Of a stretch of 64,000 nt of DNA, positions 18,244 through 27,099 are shown piece after piece. Every line of letters starts with the position of its first letter. Position 1 is the stretch's first letter. Position numbers and translations under genes: made by a program. The notes beneath the pieces are model-generated. The model ran no database searches. It was not told the DNA's origin and saw only the letters and a program-made list of their open reading frames with translations. This DNA is from Leptolinea sp964420995 (lineage in GTDB: Bacteria; Chloroflexota; Anaerolineae; Anaerolineales; Anaerolineaceae): positions 62,001-126,000 of the forward strand of contig CAYQUX010000006.1 in assembly GCA_964420995.1 (NCBI GenBank). The letters are read 5' to 3'.

Positions 18244-19152
18244 ATGCCCCTACAAAATAAAACACTACCCTATCTGGCGCTGATTCTGGGTGTGTTGTGC
18301 CTGTCTCTGTCCGCCATTTTTGTACGCACATCCGGGGCGCCGGGTGTGGTCCTGTCTTTTTACCGCATGACTACTGCCAGCCTGATCCTGCTGCCCATTA
18401 TTGCCATCAGATCAAGAGGAAAGATCGCCATCGATCGTCGTTGGCTGCTTGGACCGCTGGCAGCTGGTTTCATTACCGCTCTGGATCACGGCACATGGAG
18501 CACCGCCGTTGCCTATACCAGCATTGCCAACGCCAATCTGATCAACTTCATCGCACCGGTCTGGGTGGCGCTGGTGTCCTGGCTCTTTTTGAAACAGAAG
18601 CTGTCGGGAAAATTCTGGGTCGGTCTGACTCTGGTGATGGCCGGGATGATCTTTGTATTCGGATCAAATTTATTCCTTCATCCTGCATTCAGTAAGGGTG
18701 ACGCGCTGGCGCTTCTTTCGTCCTTCTTTTTTGCCGGCTATTACCTGATCACACAGAAATCACGCTCGCGGGTGGACGCCCTGACCAGTACCGCGCTCAT
18801 CGCCGCCGGCAGCGCGATGACCCTGCTGGTGATCTGCCTGGTTAGCGGCGCGCCGCTGTCAGGTTATCAGGCTTCAACCTGGCTGATGTTTATCGCCGCC
18901 GGAGTGATCTCGCAGATTGGCGGCTATTTCTGTATGACCTACGCGCTCGGGCACATCCCGGCGGCCATAGTTTCCCCGACCATGATCGCTTCTCCGGTTA
19001 TCTCTGCACTGCTGGCCATCCCCATCGCAGGAGAAGGTCTGAGTATTTTTCAGATTGCCGGTGGATTACTGGTCTTTGCGGGAATATTTATCGTAAACCG
19101 CACCCAAACCAGTGAACCGGTCAGTCCGTTGGCTGAAGCTGAAAGCAAATAA
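18244..19152 (+). CDS. EamA-family (DMT superfamily) transporter
   Basis: This 302-residue protein has about ten membrane helices in two EamA repeats. Each repeat begins with a pattern typical of drug/metabolite exporters, such as GVLCLSLSAIFVRTSGAPG, and the second one covers about residues 150-290. Many members export amino acids or metabolites. As the last gene of the P5C dehydrogenase operon it may export a related metabolite. Its final 31 bases overlap the convergent hypothetical gene. Confidence 0.88.
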   Translation: MPLQNKTLPYLALILGVLCLSLSAIFVRTSGAPGVVLSFYRMTTASLILLPIIAIRSRGKIAIDRRWLLGPLAAGFITALDHGTWSTAVAYTSIANANLINFIAPVWVALVSWLFLKQKLSGKFWVGLTLVMAGMIFVFGSNLFLHPAFSKGDALALLSSFFFAGYYLITQKSRSRVDALTSTALIAAGSAMTLLVICLVSGAPLSGYQASTWLMFIAAGVISQIGGYFCMTYALGHIPAAIVSPTMIASPVISALLAIPIAGEGLSIFQIAGGLLVFAGIFIVNRTQTSEPVSPLAEAESK

Positions 19153-19684
19153 CCAGTCTTCCAGTTTCTTCACCCGGTTTCACCTGGAAGGGATATTGTT
19201 TCCCGGCTCCCGCCCAGTAAAGGAACTCCTGGAACAACCCGGCGATAAAGTGATGGCATATAAATGCCTCAGTAGAACCGCTGTCTTCCCCTCTGGAAGA
19301 TAGTGTCACTCTGACACTATCATCAAGGCAATCCAGTGAAGTTTCTGCCGCGTTCCAGGAAACCAGCAGGGCAAGGATTTTTCGAACACCATCCATCAAA
19401 CGTTTTCTCTGCGGTTGCATGCGGAATTCAAGACTGTCAATACCGGCAGCCTTACCATGTTTCCTGACCAGTAACTTGAAACCTGCCGTTCCTGCCCGGA
19501 AAAAAAGCCCGCTGGCAGTGGTATTGCCCAGGTGTTCCATCGCCCGCGCAGCCGCTGCCGTCAGGGTAAAAGAGCGCAGATCCGCAGTGGACAAATACGC
19601 CCGACTTTGATCCGCGGTTAGAGTTTCTCCCAGACCTTGTTGAAAAATCTCCAGCAATTCTGGAGAAATGGAGTTCTGATTCAT
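19121..19684 (-). CDS. Uncharacterised protein, possibly V4R-like, in the GTPase module
   Basis: This protein of 187 residues begins at the ATG at 19684, which has AGAGG about seven bases upstream. The C-terminal part (CHHFIAGLFQEFLYWAGAG, then a GRLVICFQLQ strand) vaguely resembles the 4-vinyl-reductase (V4R) sensor fold, but I cannot confirm this. It contains no catalytic motif I know. It lies 24 bases downstream of the small GTPase gene and is probably the third gene of the DUF4388-GTPase operon, so a role as GTPase regulator or effector is plausible. Confidence 0.6.
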   Translation of the reverse strand: MNQNSISPELLEIFQQGLGETLTADQSRAYLSTADLRSFTLTAAAARAMEHLGNTTASGLFFRAGTAGFKLLVRKHGKAAGIDSLEFRMQPQRKRLMDGVRKILALLVSWNAAETSLDCLDDSVRVTLSSRGEDSGSTEAFICHHFIAGLFQEFLYWAGAGKQYPFQVKPGEETGRLVICFQLQPTD

Positions 19685-19708
19685 ATCCAACCTCTAAACC
19701 CGGTAATT

Positions 19709-20260
19709 CTACTCATCCAGCCGTTGTTTAATAATATCCAACAGGTTGAGCAAGATGGTCTTAACCGGTTTCATTTCCGTGGCTATGCAGGGAAGAACCG
19801 GAACATTATCTTTCAAACGCAGCGCGTGGCGAATATCTTCCACATCCCAGGCGTTCTCAAGATCCTGCTTGTTTACGGCCACCACATAAGGTGTATCCGA
19901 ATGATCAGAGAACGCATCAAGAATATAGCGGGCTTCCCGGAAGGTTTCCGGCCGGGTACTGTCAACCATAAGAATATATCCCAGCATACCTTCTGCCAGA
20001 ATATCCCACATGAATTCAAACCGCCGCTGTCCGGGTGTGCCGAACAAATGCAGCACCAGTCCCTTGTCGATCGTCAGACGGCCAAAGTCAAGCGCAACCG
20101 TAGTGGTCTCTTTTACCCGTTCGCTGTCTGAAGTGATATTCTGTTCGGTTGACACCACCTCTATTTCACTGACAGTACGAATAAATTCAGTTTTCCCGGC
20201 ATTGAATGGCCCGGTTACCACCATTTTTACAGTCTGAATACCTGATGTTGTTCCGGCCAA
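19709..20260 (-). CDS. Small Ras-like GTPase (CvnD/MglA-like)
   Basis: This 183-residue GTPase has a P-loop GPFNAGKT at 17-24, a TTTVALDFG switch I region at 52-60, GTPGQ at 74-78 in place of the usual DxxGQ, and NKQD at 130-133 for guanine recognition. It belongs to the bacterial family that includes Streptomyces conservon CvnD and is related to MglA. Such GTPases control polarity, gliding or signalling with roadblock or DUF partners. The start is a TTG at 20260, one base after the stop of the DUF4388 gene, with AGGGGG upstream, so the two are translationally coupled. Confidence 0.88.
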   Translation of the reverse strand: MAGTTSGIQTVKMVVTGPFNAGKTEFIRTVSEIEVVSTEQNITSDSERVKETTTVALDFGRLTIDKGLVLHLFGTPGQRRFEFMWDILAEGMLGYILMVDSTRPETFREARYILDAFSDHSDTPYVVAVNKQDLENAWDVEDIRHALRLKDNVPVLPCIATEMKPVKTILLNLLDIIKQRLDE

Positions 20261-20261
20261 A

Positions 20262-21080
20262 TTACAACCCCCTGATCCGGTTGATCAACCGGTTTACCAA
20301 AGATCTCTGCTCTTCCTTTGATTGGTTTGGCAGGAATTGTGCCACGGGCGCTGGATGGGACTGTTCTGTCACCCTGACAATTTCGACAAGACCGGCTTGT
20401 AATAATCCATAGACAACGCGACGAATTTGCAGATCGTCCATTGAGGTTGCCTGGGCGATCTGCCGGATGGTGTTCTTGGGATTGACAAACGAAACAACCT
20501 TCCACTCTTCCACAGTAAGGTTGACTTTTCGCAGGTTGTTTTCAGGGCGTTCCGAAAACTTCAGGGAGACATCCAGATTTGGAATTTCTTCCATGAGCAA
20601 TTCCATTTCCTGAATGTGCCGCGAACCCTCCATGATGAGGTTTTCCAGTTCCATATTCAATGCGATTTTATCTTCAGGCGGCGGCTCATTAGGAATGAAG
20701 CGGAAAACGCCTTCCTGCCAGGTGAACAGGCGCCGAATAATGGCCACATGATGCTGCTGAAGGCTGTTCAGGATGGTTTCACGGGACACAAACCCGGCAT
20801 TGATCAACTGAAGGCCAAGTTCTTTGTCCCAGATGGCACCACCCTTGCTCTTAATCGCCCTGTACAAGTTTGGACTGATGCGCTGGTTTTGATATAGCAC
20901 CGCCGCGAGAGACGAATCCTCATTACCGGTTAACGCGCAGGCCAGTTTGCCATCCCGAAAATAAACGTGGGCGGTTTCACCCCTTTGGATTATCTCCAAC
21001 ATGCCGGTTTTACGCGCTAAATTAACCAGATTGAGCAGTTGTGCAAATGGGAAGTCTCTAAGATTTCCTTGCAGCGCCAT
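20262..21080 (-). CDS. DUF4388 domain protein
   Basis: This 272-residue protein starts with MALQGNLRDFPFAQLLNLV and a VYFRDGKLACAL strand, the signature of the DUF4388 (PatA N-terminal-like) domain that recurs in bacterial signalling proteins. A helix-rich C-terminal region (about 190-235) with IRQIAQATSMDDLQIRRVV resembles a winged-helix fold. It is the first gene of an operon with the small GTPase, and the pair is probably one signalling unit. No enzyme activity is expected. Confidence 0.82.
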   Translation of the reverse strand: MALQGNLRDFPFAQLLNLVNLARKTGMLEIIQRGETAHVYFRDGKLACALTGNEDSSLAAVLYQNQRISPNLYRAIKSKGGAIWDKELGLQLINAGFVSRETILNSLQQHHVAIIRRLFTWQEGVFRFIPNEPPPEDKIALNMELENLIMEGSRHIQEMELLMEEIPNLDVSLKFSERPENNLRKVNLTVEEWKVVSFVNPKNTIRQIAQATSMDDLQIRRVVYGLLQAGLVEIVRVTEQSHPAPVAQFLPNQSKEEQRSLVNRLINRIRGL

Positions 21081-21155
21081 AACGCCCCTATCAATAAGAA
21101 TGCATTACTCGAAAATTATACCGTTCAGAAAGGGTTTGGTCAAATTGATTGCGTG

Positions 21156-21161
21156 TATAAT
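21156..21161 (+). promoter_or_regulatory. Candidate -10 box upstream of the lipid kinase gene
   Basis: A perfect TATAAT lies 33 bases before the ATG of the plus-strand kinase gene. No good -35 box is at the usual distance (nearest TTGGTC is 14 bases away), so this is a low-confidence call. Confidence 0.35.
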
Positions 21162-21193
21162 AGAAAATTATCCTTTCTGGGAGAAAAATCGGA

Positions 21194-22108
21194 ATGCAGC
21201 ATACGACCCTGTTGGTCTTCAACCCCATTGCAAATCTTGGCCGCGCCTGGCCGGTGGCATCCACGTTGCGTCGTGTGGCGGATGAACTGGGCGGGGCGGA
21301 TTGGTCGGGAACGGTATACCCAGGGCACGCCTCAGAAATTGCCGAAAAAGCCGGGGCACAGGGATACAAGACAGTGGTTGCCATGGGCGGCGACGGCACC
21401 ATTCATGAAGTGATCAACGGATTGATGGCTATTCCAGCGGAAAAACGCCCCATGCTTGGAATCGTTCCGGTTGGTTCAGGGAATGATTTTGCCTGTACGA
21501 TGAATATTCCACGCAACTCGGAAGAGGCGTTACGGAAAGTGTTCTCCGGTACCCCCAAAAAAATTGACATAGCCAGTGTGCAGGATGAAAGCGGACGGAA
21601 AGAATACTGGATGAACACGTTGGGCATGGGTTTTGATTCCGCCGTGAATTTTCATTCCCGTGAAGTTCCAATTTTTCAGGGATTCATGATTTACTTTTTG
21701 GCAGTTTTTCGTACAATGGTAGAGAACTATTATCCATTTAAAGTTACCTGTACGATGGATGAGAATACATTTGAACAAGAAACGCTGATGTTTACCGTTA
21801 CCAATGGTCAGCGGGAAGGAGGCGGATTTCTTCTCTCTCCAAATGCCAGTCAAACCGACGGCCTTTTGAATTACACCATTGTCGATGTAATCTCCCGTTT
21901 ACAAATGTTTTCAGCCATTCCTCACTTTCTGAAGGGAACGCATGCCGGGTTAAATTATGTAAAGACCGGCACATTTAAGAAAATTCATTTATCGTCAAAC
22001 AATCCCCTTTGGATCCATGCAGATGGAGAAATTTTTGCCGGTTTTAGCTCCCACATCAAAGAATTGAGCATCGAAGTAATTCCTGAAGCGATTAATCTAA
22101 TCTTATAA
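21194..22108 (+). CDS. Diacylglycerol/lipid kinase family protein
   Basis: This 304-residue protein belongs to the DgkB/YegS/sphingosine-kinase superfamily. The nucleotide-binding signature is GGDGT at 65-69, preceded by VVAM, and a PVGSGNDFAC segment follows. The second domain carries an EFAGFSS-like region near the end (IFAGFSSHIKEL). It would phosphorylate a lipid such as diacylglycerol at the membrane. GGGAG lies about eight bases upstream of the ATG. It shares a 113-base gap with the divergent DUF4388 operon. Confidence 0.9.
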   Translation: MQHTTLLVFNPIANLGRAWPVASTLRRVADELGGADWSGTVYPGHASEIAEKAGAQGYKTVVAMGGDGTIHEVINGLMAIPAEKRPMLGIVPVGSGNDFACTMNIPRNSEEALRKVFSGTPKKIDIASVQDESGRKEYWMNTLGMGFDSAVNFHSREVPIFQGFMIYFLAVFRTMVENYYPFKVTCTMDENTFEQETLMFTVTNGQREGGGFLLSPNASQTDGLLNYTIVDVISRLQMFSAIPHFLKGTHAGLNYVKTGTFKKIHLSSNNPLWIHADGEIFAGFSSHIKELSIEVIPEAINLIL

Positions 22109-22124
22109 ATTAAAAAAAGGTACC

Positions 22125-23735
22125 GTGCCCGATATAACCCAAACCCTCCAAGATGCCGATCTCGGCTTCCTTAAATTTGTCGCCTCTTCCTGGGACATTC
22201 ATGATCTGCCGGATGACAGCGAAAGCATTCTTGCCGCGCTGCAGATCAAAGCCTCTGATGTAGAAACAGTTCAAAACCTGGCTGCCGAACTGCCTGCGGA
22301 AGCTCAGGCAGCGTTGCGCGCCCTGATCCAGAAACGCGGCCGCGTTTCATCCACCATTTTTGAGCGCACGTATGGCGAAATTCGTACCATGGGTGTCGGC
22401 AGGCGTGAACGCGAGCACCCCGAACTCAACCCCATTTCTGTCGCCGAAATTCTCTGGTACCGGGGATGGATCGGCCGTGCGTTCCTGGGCGGGGGAGGTC
22501 GGCCTGAAGACACGATCTATCTGCCTGACGAAGTGTATGCCGCCTTAACAGATTTGGAAGGCGAAGAACAACCCAGCGCACCGTCGTATTCTTCCCAGTC
22601 GCAGGAAAGCCGCATCTGGTTCTACCGCGATGGTGTGCTCGAACAGGCCTGTACGGTTCTGGCCGCGTTGCGCTCTGGAGAGCAGGTGGAAGACCTGCCG
22701 CCGCGCCGTGGCGCGGTTCCCACCCCCGTGCTGGTGGCCTGGTTGCGCTGCCTGAAATGTCTGGATGATCAGAACAAAATCCAACCCGAAGCCATCCGCC
22801 GATTCCTTGAATCATCACGGCCTCAGGCATTGTATATCCTGATCCAGGCCTGGCGGGGTTCAATGGAATTCAACGAACTGCGCATGCTGCGCGGGTTGGA
22901 ATTTGAAGGCACCTGGGTCAATGACCCCATTGACACTCGCGAACGTGTGATCGAACTGGTCAATTCTCTGGCAGGTGATGATTGGATGGACCTGTCTGAG
23001 TTTGTCAGTGCCGCGAAACAAAAAGACCCAGACTTCCAACGCTCCGGCGGAGAATATGATTCATGGTTCATCCGCGAAGGTCGGACGGGTGAATACCTTA
23101 AGGGCTTCGAAAGCTGGGATCGTGTGGAAGGCGCGCTTCTGCGCTTCTATATCACCGGTCTTATGTACTGGCTGGGACTGGTGGAGCTGACCCGCCCCAC
23201 ACCGGGCATCGTGCGCTTCCGCCTGTCTCCCTGGTGGCCTGCCATTAACGGCGATATGGAGATCATTGAAGCCAAGGATAACAGTACACCGCTGCAGATC
23301 AACCGTTCTGGAGAAATCCTGGCGCCTCCCCGTTTCAATCTGGCCACCCGCTACCAGATCGCGCGGTTCGCGCAACCCGTGGAATACCAGGGCAAAGGAT
23401 ACCTGTACAGAATTTCCGCTTCGGGGCTGGCCACAGCGCAGGAACAGGGTCTCACACCTTCCATGCTGGAACGGATGCTGCATAAATATTCCCGAGGGTC
23501 CATTCCACCCAACGTGCGCAACGCGCTGCATGCCTGGGAACAGACCGGTTCGCAGGTTCGCATTGGCGAGGTTACCCTGCTGCGGGTAAGCGACCCCATG
23601 GTGTTGCGGCGTTTGAAAGATAGTTCAGCCGCACGCTTCCTCGGTGAAAGTTTCGGCACCACCGCCGTCGAGATAAAACCCGGCGCGGAAGATAGAATCC
23701 GTAATATTCTCGTGGAAATGGGCTTGATCCTCTAG
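22125..23735 (+). CDS. Helicase-associated-domain protein (XPB N-terminal-like)
   Basis: This 536-residue protein has no Walker motif. The C-terminal third (RISASGLATAQEQGLTP, then PPNVRNALHAWEQTGSQVRI and TLLRVSDPMVLRRL) resembles the helicase-associated domain found beside XPB/Ssl2-type helicases, which in some bacteria stands alone. The N-terminal part is acidic and helical. Its role is unknown. The GTG start at 22125 follows AAGG. It lies 16 bases after the lipid kinase gene and is closed by a terminator. The family call is moderate. Confidence 0.6.
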   Translation: MPDITQTLQDADLGFLKFVASSWDIHDLPDDSESILAALQIKASDVETVQNLAAELPAEAQAALRALIQKRGRVSSTIFERTYGEIRTMGVGRREREHPELNPISVAEILWYRGWIGRAFLGGGGRPEDTIYLPDEVYAALTDLEGEEQPSAPSYSSQSQESRIWFYRDGVLEQACTVLAALRSGEQVEDLPPRRGAVPTPVLVAWLRCLKCLDDQNKIQPEAIRRFLESSRPQALYILIQAWRGSMEFNELRMLRGLEFEGTWVNDPIDTRERVIELVNSLAGDDWMDLSEFVSAAKQKDPDFQRSGGEYDSWFIREGRTGEYLKGFESWDRVEGALLRFYITGLMYWLGLVELTRPTPGIVRFRLSPWWPAINGDMEIIEAKDNSTPLQINRSGEILAPPRFNLATRYQIARFAQPVEYQGKGYLYRISASGLATAQEQGLTPSMLERMLHKYSRGSIPPNVRNALHAWEQTGSQVRIGEVTLLRVSDPMVLRRLKDSSAARFLGESFGTTAVEIKPGAEDRIRNILVEMGLIL

Positions 23736-23758
23736 TCTCCCAACTTGATTAATTTTAA

Positions 23759-23795
23759 AACCTCTTCACTTCAATTTGTGAAGAGGTTCTTTTAA
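23759..23795 (+). terminator. Rho-independent terminator after the helicase-associated gene
   Basis: AACCTCTTCAC (23759-23769) pairs perfectly with GTGAAGAGGTT (23778-23788) around an eight-base loop and is followed by CTTTTAA. Confidence 0.82.
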
Positions 23796-23804
23796 TAATC
23801 ACGT

Positions 23805-23834
23805 TTGTATTTCAAGCCATCACCTTTGTATAAT
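23805..23834 (+). promoter_or_regulatory. Possible promoter of the SGNH-like gene
   Basis: TTGTAT at 23805-23810 and a perfect TATAAT at 23829-23834 are 18 bases apart, about 85 bases upstream of the next start codon. Confidence 0.5.
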
Positions 23835-23888
23835 CAATTCAGATTTTCGTTAGCCCATCTCATGACATGTGGACCATGCATGTAATAA

Positions 23889-23904
23889 CCCCATGATCAT
23901 GGGG
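23889..23904. promoter_or_regulatory. Perfect 16-base palindrome just before the ribosome site
   Basis: CCCCATGATCATGGGG is a perfect palindrome centred between the candidate promoter and the AAAGGAG Shine-Dalgarno (23905-23911). It could be an operator, or form a hairpin that limits ribosome access. No regulator is assigned. Confidence 0.45.
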
Positions 23905-23917
23905 AAAGGAGTAGCGA

Positions 23918-25600
23918 ATGAAATTGATAAGGGTCCTTACTGGATGTCTGGTAGGAGTCGTTTTACTTTGCGCGGCCGTACCCCTCCAACCGGCAATACA
24001 GGCGGTGGACACGAATCCGCCGCCATCACCTGTCAGGTTGATTTTTATTCACCATTCCACCGGTGAAAACTGGTTAAACGATGAGAACGGGGGACTGGCT
24101 CGCGCTTTACAAGCCAATAACTATTTCCCCAGCGATACGAATTATGGCTGGGGACCGGATTCCATCGGCGACCGTACAGACATTCCCAATTGGATGGAAT
24201 GGTTTGCCAGTGATAATACTGACAGGATCATGCAGGCGGTTTTCAAGGAAAGTGAAGTGCACTCACCATTTGAGCGCACTCTTCAGAATCCCGGGGGAGA
24301 AAATCAGGTCATCCTCTTCAAATCCTGCTTCCCCAATTCCGCTCTTGAAGGCAGCCCCAATGATCCGCCCACGCCCGGTTCTGATCTGACTATAGGCAAC
24401 GCGAAATACGTCTACAACGAAATCCTGAAATACTTCAAGACCCGGCCAGACAAGCTCTTTGTGGTGATCACGGCTCCGCCATTGATCAATTCTCCGGTTG
24501 CCGCGAACGCACGAGCCTTCAACCTGTGGCTGGTTAACAACTGGCTGAAGGAAAACAACTACACCCAGCCCAATGTAGCCGTGTTTGATTTTTACAACAT
24601 CCTGACCGGGCCAAACAACCATCACCGTATTGTAAATGGCGCTGTAGAGCATGTAATTAAAGACAAGCGAAATACCGAATTTTATCCCTCAGAAGATGAT
24701 CATCCCAACCGCCAGGGAAACCAGAAAGCCACAACCGAATTCCTGCCAATGCTTAACGCTTTTTATAACCACTGGAAAGCATCGGCAGCGACAGCCCCGC
24801 CGGCCCAGCCAGAGGATGCCGCCCCGATTGCGCCACCGGACGTTGAGCAGAATGAGCCGGCTCCTCCTGCCGCGCCGCTTACCGCAGGTGGGATGTTGTT
24901 CGATTTCGAAGTAGAGCAACCCGTCTGGGAAGCCTCGATTGATGAAGCAGCAGAGACAACAGCGCTGGATTGCCAGAACAATTCCTCGGCAGCCGCATCG
25001 GGTTCGAGCAGTTTGCAAATTGTGTTCAACGTTGCCGCTGGCAGCTGGGCCACCTGTTCGAGCTTCTTCGATGCCCCGCGCGATCTGAGTAAAAGCGACG
25101 GCGTGCAATTCATGCTGCGGGTTGATGAACCGGGCACCGAAATTCACATGGATGTCTTTACCGGACCAAACGGTGAACGCGCCACCTACGCTCGGGTGAT
25201 CCCCCTGCCGGATACAACCGGCAAATGGGTGACCATACAATCCAGATGGTCAGACTTCAAACGCGTGGAATGGGAAACGGACGGCGGTTCGACCTTCAAT
25301 CAACCCGGTCAGATCACCGGTTTTGCCTTTGGTTTTCCGGCTGGTGAAGAGATCAACCAGGGCCTTTTCTTTATTGACGCCATTCAAACCTTCCAGGCCG
25401 GGCAGGCTGCCGCGCCTGCCGCAGTTGACGACGCTCTGCAGCCGGCTGAAGATAATAATTCCAATCCACCGGTTGAAAACGAAACAGCAGCGGAACCAGC
25501 CGTGGGACTCCGGCGTTTTTTGCCGTTTTGCGGATCCGCGTTGATCCTGCCATTGTTCGCGTTGGTGCTTTCCGCACGGACATTCCCACTTTTCATCTGA
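23918..25600 (+). CDS. Secreted SGNH/GDSL-like protein with C-terminal anchor
   Basis: This 560-residue protein starts with a signal peptide (hydrophobic core about 8-25). A domain of about 250 residues follows with LIFIHHSTGENWL near its start and EDDHPNRQGNQ near its end, consistent with an SGNH-hydrolase-like fold with Ser/Asp-His equivalents not confidently assigned. A proline-rich linker, then a beta-sandwich domain (about 320-500) resembling a carbohydrate-binding module, then a second acidic linker lead to a C-terminal FLPFCGSALILPLFALVL helix and a short Arg-containing end. The protein is likely exported and surface-anchored, perhaps modifying polysaccharide. Confidence 0.72.
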   Translation: MKLIRVLTGCLVGVVLLCAAVPLQPAIQAVDTNPPPSPVRLIFIHHSTGENWLNDENGGLARALQANNYFPSDTNYGWGPDSIGDRTDIPNWMEWFASDNTDRIMQAVFKESEVHSPFERTLQNPGGENQVILFKSCFPNSALEGSPNDPPTPGSDLTIGNAKYVYNEILKYFKTRPDKLFVVITAPPLINSPVAANARAFNLWLVNNWLKENNYTQPNVAVFDFYNILTGPNNHHRIVNGAVEHVIKDKRNTEFYPSEDDHPNRQGNQKATTEFLPMLNAFYNHWKASAATAPPAQPEDAAPIAPPDVEQNEPAPPAAPLTAGGMLFDFEVEQPVWEASIDEAAETTALDCQNNSSAAASGSSSLQIVFNVAAGSWATCSSFFDAPRDLSKSDGVQFMLRVDEPGTEIHMDVFTGPNGERATYARVIPLPDTTGKWVTIQSRWSDFKRVEWETDGGSTFNQPGQITGFAFGFPAGEEINQGLFFIDAIQTFQAGQAAAPAAVDDALQPAEDNNSNPPVENETAAEPAVGLRRFLPFCGSALILPLFALVLSARTFPLFI

Positions 25601-25650
25601 TCAAGACAAGCAATAGCTGAGGAAAAATCACCATTACCCTAGGAGAATTT

Positions 25651-26835
25651 ATGGCAAACCGATTGAACTGGATACAGGATGAACTAAGTGCACTTCAAGA
25701 CGCGGGCCTGTATAACCGCATCCGCACAATCAGCAGTCCACAGGGGGCCTGGCTGGTGGTGGATGGGAAGAAATCGCTTAATTTCTGTTCCAATAACTAT
25801 CTGGGTTTTGCCAATCACCCCCGCCTGGTGAAAGCAGCCAAAGAAGCAGCCGATCGTTTTGGCGTGGGACCGGCGGCTGTGCGAACCATAGCCGGCACCA
25901 TGGATATCCACCTTGAACTGGAAAAACGCATGGCCGCCTTCAAAAAAGTGGAGGCCGCCATTACCTTCCAGTCTGGATTTTGCGCCAATCTGGCCACCAT
26001 CCCTGCGTTGGTCGGCAAGGAAGACGTTATCTTTTCCGATGAGCTGAATCACGCCAGCATTATTGACGGGGCCCGGCTTTCCGGCGCGAAGATCATCCGC
26101 TACGCTCATGCCGATCCGGTATCGCTAGAGCAAGTCATCAAGGAAGCGGAGGGTACATACCGCCGGGCGCTCGTTGTAACCGACGGCGTCTTCAGCATGG
26201 ATGGCGATATCGCTCCTTTGGACAAGGTCTATGAGATCGCGGAAAAACACGACATTCTCTTGATGGTAGACGATGCTCACGGAGAAGGCGTTCTGGGCAA
26301 CGGCGGCCGGGGTATTGTGGACCATTTCCACCTGCATGGCAAGGTGGATATTGAAGTCGGAACCATGTCTAAAGCATTCGGGGTTATGGGCGGCGTGGTA
26401 GCCGGGAAACCGCTGATTGTTGACTGGCTCAGGCAGCGCGGCCGGCCTTTCCTCTTCTCATCGGCGGTCACCCCGGCGGATGCCGCCGCCTGTATCGCCG
26501 CAGTGGACGTGCTGGAAGAATCCACCGAACTGGTGGACCGCCTCTGGGAAAACGCCCGCTACTTCAAAGCCGAAATGAAAACCCTCGGCTTCGATACCGG
26601 TGTGAGTACTACCCCGATCACCCCGATCATGCTGGGTGAAGCCCCTGTGGCCCAGCAGTTCAGCCGCACGTTGTTTGAGAACGGGGTCTTCGCCATGGCA
26701 CTGGGCTTCCCCACTGTTCCGAAGGGCATGGCGCGCATCCGGGTAATGATCTCAGCCGCGCATAGTCGTGACGACCTGGATAAAGGGCTGGAGATCTTTG
26801 CCAAAGTCGGAAAAGAAATGGGGATCATCCGATAA
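25651..26835 (+). CDS. kbl: Glycine C-acetyltransferase-like PLP enzyme (Kbl family)
   Basis: This 394-residue alpha-oxoamine synthase joins an amino acid to an acyl-CoA using PLP. The Schiff-base lysine is K241 in EVGTMSKAFG, the cofactor aspartate lies in VDDAHGEG (207-210), and NFCSNNYLGFANHP marks the N-terminal region. The best match in overall style is 2-amino-3-ketobutyrate CoA ligase, which splits that compound to glycine and acetyl-CoA after threonine dehydrogenase. No tdh gene is adjacent, and AONS (BioF) or serine palmitoyltransferase-like roles cannot be excluded. AGGAG is seven bases before the ATG. Confidence 0.88.
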   Translation: MANRLNWIQDELSALQDAGLYNRIRTISSPQGAWLVVDGKKSLNFCSNNYLGFANHPRLVKAAKEAADRFGVGPAAVRTIAGTMDIHLELEKRMAAFKKVEAAITFQSGFCANLATIPALVGKEDVIFSDELNHASIIDGARLSGAKIIRYAHADPVSLEQVIKEAEGTYRRALVVTDGVFSMDGDIAPLDKVYEIAEKHDILLMVDDAHGEGVLGNGGRGIVDHFHLHGKVDIEVGTMSKAFGVMGGVVAGKPLIVDWLRQRGRPFLFSSAVTPADAAACIAAVDVLEESTELVDRLWENARYFKAEMKTLGFDTGVSTTPITPIMLGEAPVAQQFSRTLFENGVFAMALGFPTVPKGMARIRVMISAAHSRDDLDKGLEIFAKVGKEMGIIR

Positions 26836-26935
26836 ATTGCCGGTAATTAATCATTAACTTAATCGACTGATTCAGAAGCAGGGAACCAAATCCTTATCGA
26901 AAAATGCCATAGAAAAGCAAGCATACGAAAAGACA

Positions 26936-26980
26936 CCTTCCCCCATCTCTGCAAGATGGGGGAAGGCCGGGATGGGGGTC
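26936..26980. repeat. REP-like hairpin repeat, copy 1
   Basis: A 13-base perfect stem (26936-26948 with 26954-26966) closes a five-base loop. A shared tail CCGGGATGGGGGTC follows to 26980. It is the reverse complement of the copy at 29191-29240 with a few mismatches. The region also lies between kbl and the ACT gene, where no other signal is certain. Confidence 0.8.
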
Positions 26981-27099
26981 ATTTGCAAGTTTGGCTTTTT
27001 TATTTTCCCAAATGAAAATTATCCAAATCCGGGAAGTCTGAAACCGGGTTAACCTTTATAATCAGCCTTTAATATTTTCGAGCGAGTCAGGACAACGCC

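Noticed and set aside
26836..27099. Glycine riboswitch between kbl and the ACT gene
   Set aside because: No conserved tandem aptamer core was seen; the structured part is the hairpin repeat that has another copy at 29191.
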